A stretch of 6,999 nucleotides of DNA. It comes from VBCK01 sp035511515. Its GTDB lineage: Bacteria; Pseudomonadota; Gammaproteobacteria; Burkholderiales; Burkholderiaceae_F. The translations under genes and the position numbers were made by a program. The notes beneath the pieces were generated by a model that did no database searches, was not told the origin of the DNA, and was given only the letters and a program-made list of their open reading frames with translations. The stretch spans positions 1 through 6,999 of the forward strand of contig DATKFG010000068.1 in NCBI GenBank assembly GCA_035511515.1. Reading direction: 5' to 3'. This document shows, one piece after another, positions 5,112 through 6,999 of this stretch (position 1 is the stretch's first letter; each line of letters opens with the position of its first letter).

Positions 5112-6284
5112 ATGTACGACTCGCCCCATCAATTCACACCGTTGCTGCCAGAGCTCGACCTCGAGCCCTTGCAGGACCGCATTGCCAAGCTTGTTGCTAA
5201 ATCGGTTCGCCTAAGCGGGTGCGCGCATCCGACTACCCGCGACACCCTGCGCGAACTCGTGCGCTCGATGAACAGTTACTACTCGAACCGTATAGAAGGG
5301 CAAAGCACCCATCCGCAGAACATCGACGCCGCCTTGCGGAAGGACTTTTCGAACAAGCCGGACGTTGCCCGACTCCAGCGCATCGCAATTGCCCATATCG
5401 AGGCCGAAAAGGAGCTAGAGAGCTTGGTTGATGCCGGGGAGCCCCCTCTGACTTCGGCTTTCACCATAAAGGCGCACGCGGCCCTTTATGGACGCCTGGA
5501 ACCGGCGGACCGGCTATTCCCCGATGGAAGGGTCATAGAGCCTGGACAGCTTCGGGTGGACGACGTGGATGTCGGCCGGCACGTGCCACCGACGGCCGCC
5601 TCGCTCGCCGTCTTTCTTCGTCGATTCGATGAGGCTTACGGTCGCGCGTCAACGCTCGGCGAGCGTTCCTTGCTGCCAATCGCTTCCGCCCATCATCGAA
5701 TGGCTTGGGTCCACCCCTTCTTGGACGGCAATGGTCGGGCGGTGCGCTTACAGACCCACTCCGCTCTGTGGCCACTGACCTGTGGACTGTGGTCTGTCAA
5801 TCGGGGCCTAGCCCGTAATCGGGACAAGTACTACGAGTACCTGGCGGGTGCCGACGCTCCGCGTCAAGGCGACCTGGATGGACGTGGCAATCTGAGCGAG
5901 AAGGCGCTGCGGGCGTGGTGCTCGTTCTTCCTCGAAATCTGCGAGGACCAAGTCCACTTCATGGGGCGGATGCTCGACCTCGACGATGTGCGCGGGCGCA
6001 TTTCGGCGCTCATCACGCTGCGGTCCGAACAAGATAAGGATGTCCGGCGCGAAGCCGTCGCGCCGCTGTACCACCTGTTTGCCGCAGGCCCGCTAACGCG
6101 CGGCGATTTTGCCCAGATGACGGGCCTGGGCGAGCGGGTCGCACGGGCTTTGCTTTCAAGACTCCTGGCAACTGGCCTGGTCGCCAGCGACGGGCCATAC
6201 GCGCCAGTGCGTTTCGCGGCACCACTCGATGCACTCGTGATTCTGTTTCCAGGGCTTTATCCCGAGGCGGCGGTACCACAGTAA
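5112..6284 (+). CDS. fic: Fic-domain AMP-transferase, class II, with C-terminal winged helix
   Basis: This 390-residue protein is a Fic enzyme. Fic enzymes typically transfer AMP from ATP to hydroxyl side chains of target proteins. The N-terminal helical domain carries the inhibitory motif SNRIEG (58-63), matching (S/T)xxxE(G/N), whose Glu62 is expected to hold the enzyme in check from within; this makes it class II and independent of a separate antitoxin. The target-docking flap is near VIEPGQLRVDDVDVGRHVPP (141-160). The catalytic motif HPFLDGNGRAVR (201-212) is complete, with His201, Asp205, Asn207, Arg209 and Arg212. Residues about 319-383 resemble a winged helix-turn-helix (GPLTRGDFAQMTGLGERVAR), common in stand-alone Fic proteins and possibly DNA-binding. 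The start ATG 5112 has GGAAGAAG (5102-5109) upstream. Codon choice is less G+C-biased than in neighbouring genes, the leader is A+T-rich and direct repeats flank the locus, all pointing to acquisition. The cellular target cannot be read from sequence. Confidence 0.93.
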   Translation: MYDSPHQFTPLLPELDLEPLQDRIAKLVAKSVRLSGCAHPTTRDTLRELVRSMNSYYSNRIEGQSTHPQNIDAALRKDFSNKPDVARLQRIAIAHIEAEKELESLVDAGEPPLTSAFTIKAHAALYGRLEPADRLFPDGRVIEPGQLRVDDVDVGRHVPPTAASLAVFLRRFDEAYGRASTLGERSLLPIASAHHRMAWVHPFLDGNGRAVRLQTHSALWPLTCGLWSVNRGLARNRDKYYEYLAGADAPRQGDLDGRGNLSEKALRAWCSFFLEICEDQVHFMGRMLDLDDVRGRISALITLRSEQDKDVRREAVAPLYHLFAAGPLTRGDFAQMTGLGERVARALLSRLLATGLVASDGPYAPVRFAAPLDALVILFPGLYPEAAVPQ

Positions 6285-6353
6285 TCTCTATTTCGGTTTC
6301 GCTCCGTCCCGCAGCTGCGCTTCGCCTTTCCCGTTGACTTGAGCGTCTCATCC
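6285..6353. other. Right end of the inserted segment, non-coding
   Basis: These 69 bp run from the fic stop to the right repeat copy. I see no gene, convincing terminator or mobile-element end. An in-frame TGA at 6340-6342 closes the osmC-fragment frame just upstream of the repeat. Confidence 0.4.
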
Positions 6354-6539
6354 TACCGACGCCACCGACGAGCAGCTCGCCACGCTGCTCAAGCTCGCCG
6401 AACGCTACTGCGTCGTCTACCAGACGCTGGCCCATCCGCCCAGCGTGCGGGTGACGCGCACTGGGGGCGCTGGCCGTTGAAGCGACTCGGAAGAGTTATT
6501 CCAATCCTCGGCAAGTCCGCTACGAGTCTGCGCGGCAGA
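6354..6539 (+). repeat. Right copy of the 186-bp direct repeat
   Basis: This is the second copy of 4657-4842, in the same orientation and without indels, with 4 mismatches. It joins unrelated DNA abruptly on the left (CTCATCC before it) and on the right (CCGCCAGAGG after it). RecA-mediated recombination between the copies would delete 1697 bp, including fic, and leave one intact osmC. Confidence 0.95.
6355..6480 (+). pseudogene. Stranded 3' fragment of osmC
   Basis: This part of the right repeat retains osmC codons 131-171 and the stop in frame, including the resolving-cysteine motif ERYCVVYQTL, but with Ala instead of Thr at codon 145. No start codon or ribosome-binding site precedes it, and a TGA lies 12 nt upstream in the same frame, so it cannot be expressed as a protein. 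It is either the original end of osmC displaced by an insertion or a copy carried in by the insert. Confidence 0.85.
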
Positions 6540-6561
6540 CCGCCAGAGGAGACGACGTCTT

Positions 6562-6602
6562 GAAGTTCTCCCTCTCCCGCGGAGCGGGAGAGGGGGAACT
6601 TC
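6562..6602. terminator. Very strong 19-bp hairpin between convergent genes
   Basis: The arms 6562-6580 (GAAGTTCTCCCTCTCCCGC) and 6584-6602 (GCGGGAGAGGGGGAACTTC) pair over 19 bp with a single T-G wobble and a GGA loop. The hairpin lies between the rightward osmC/fic region and the leftward mutY, where a shared bidirectional terminator is expected. There is no clear T-run on either side, so it may instead be a dispersed palindromic (REP-like) element; cores of the CCTCTCCC-GGGAGAGG type recur in many G+C-rich proteobacterial genomes. Confidence 0.6.
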
Positions 6603-6636
6603 GGTACAGACCGGGCTGATGGTTAACACTTGGGGT

Positions 6637-6999
6637 TCACGCAGGTTCGAATCCTTTCCGCTGTCCGGTGAGATGTTCCCGCACTTCCTTCAGCAGCGCC
6701 CGGTGCGGCGCCGGCAGGCCGGCCCGATCGATGGCGTCGAGCGGGACCCAGCGCGCAGCGCGCGGTTCACGTGCCGGCGCGGTCCGGCCGGTCGTGGCCA
6801 GGTACGGTTCGATGGCGAGCGTCAGGTGGGTCAGCGCATGCCGGCGGGGCGGCAGCGACAGTAGCGCCGTCGCGCCGGTCGCCAGCGCGCGGGCGCGCCG
6901 CACCAGGGCCGCCTTCGATCCGAACTCGGGCAGGCACATCAAGCCGCCCCAGATGCCGTCGCCCGCGCGCCGCTGCAACAGCACGCGGGTCCCCGCGAG
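6637..6999 (-). CDS. mutY: Adenine DNA glycosylase, C-terminal domain (5' part beyond window)
   Basis: The minus-strand frame enters from the right edge and ends at the TGA complementary to 6637-6639, giving 120 residues. It corresponds to the MutT/Nudix-like recognition domain of MutY, which senses 8-oxoguanine opposite adenine so that the N-terminal domain can excise the adenine. Landmarks are VLLQRRAGDGIWGGLMCLPE, the typical start of this domain, and RHALTHLTLAIEPY, which corresponds to the FSH-loop region (here Leu-Thr-His), followed by ARWVPLDAIDRAGLPAPHRALL. The catalytic HhH and iron-sulfur parts are outside the window. The protein continues about 16 residues past the usual end at PAPHRALL, finishing GQRKGFEPA. 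The gene is convergent with the rest of the window. In related genomes mutY is often near rapZ. Confidence 0.93.
   Translation of the reverse strand, partial: LAGTRVLLQRRAGDGIWGGLMCLPEFGSKAALVRRARALATGATALLSLPPRRHALTHLTLAIEPYLATTGRTAPAREPRAARWVPLDAIDRAGLPAPHRALLKEVREHLTGQRKGFEPA

Noticed and set aside
5015..5200. Small TTG-started reading frame across the fic leader
   Set aside because: It covers the 12-bp repeats and the start of fic in another frame, with no ribosome-binding site or recognisable product.
4843..6353. Integron cassette or insertion sequence carrying fic
   Set aside because: No attC-like core sites, inverted terminal repeats, transposase or integrase could be found at the edges of the unique segment.
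6339..6563. Reading frame of 74 codons across the right repeat
   Set aside because: It is an out-of-frame reading of the osmC fragment; the genuine residual frame is the one ending at 6480.
6603..6675. A tRNA gene around GGTTCGAATCC
   Set aside because: The T-stem pairs poorly, no anticodon arm or matching acceptor strand is found at the right distance, and CCA is absent. At most it is a remnant.

Overview
The window is G+C-rich and tightly packed. Its gene order is the rpoN-hpf-ptsN-hprK-rapZ chromosomal block typical of Betaproteobacteria, so the source is most likely a Burkholderiales-type betaproteobacterium. This assignment rests on gene order and protein motifs only; no database search was run.

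Positions 1-4783 hold a co-oriented plus-strand run. It begins with the C-terminal third of sigma-54 (rpoN), followed by a short ribosome hibernation factor (hpf). A 283-bp structured spacer follows, then EIIA-Ntr (ptsN) and HPr kinase/phosphorylase (hprK), only 1 nt apart. Next come a small exported PsiF-repeat protein, the RapZ-type nucleotide-binding protein, a YbhB/YbcL (PEBP-like) protein and an OsmC-family protein. Together rpoN, ptsN, hprK and rapZ are the nitrogen-PTS regulatory block; psiF, ybhB and osmC are later additions in or behind it.

Positions 4657-6539 are the accessory part. A single Fic-domain gene (class II AMP-transferase with an N-terminal inhibitory motif and a C-terminal winged helix) lies between two direct copies of a 186-bp sequence. 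The repeat consists of the last 41 codons of osmC plus 59 bp downstream. The left copy completes the intact osmC; the right copy is a stranded gene fragment with no start. The stretch before fic is visibly A+T-rich. It carries a perfect TATAAT box flanked by two clusters of a 12-bp phased repeat (GCGGCATWTT-like), which looks like an operator pair. This repeat-bracketed, iteron-regulated fic locus is the most interesting part of the window.

Positions 6540-6999 hold a very strong 19-bp-stem hairpin and then the 3' end of mutY on the minus strand, convergent with everything else. In many related genomes mutY lies close to rapZ, so ybhB, osmC and the fic insert probably sit between two ancestral neighbours.
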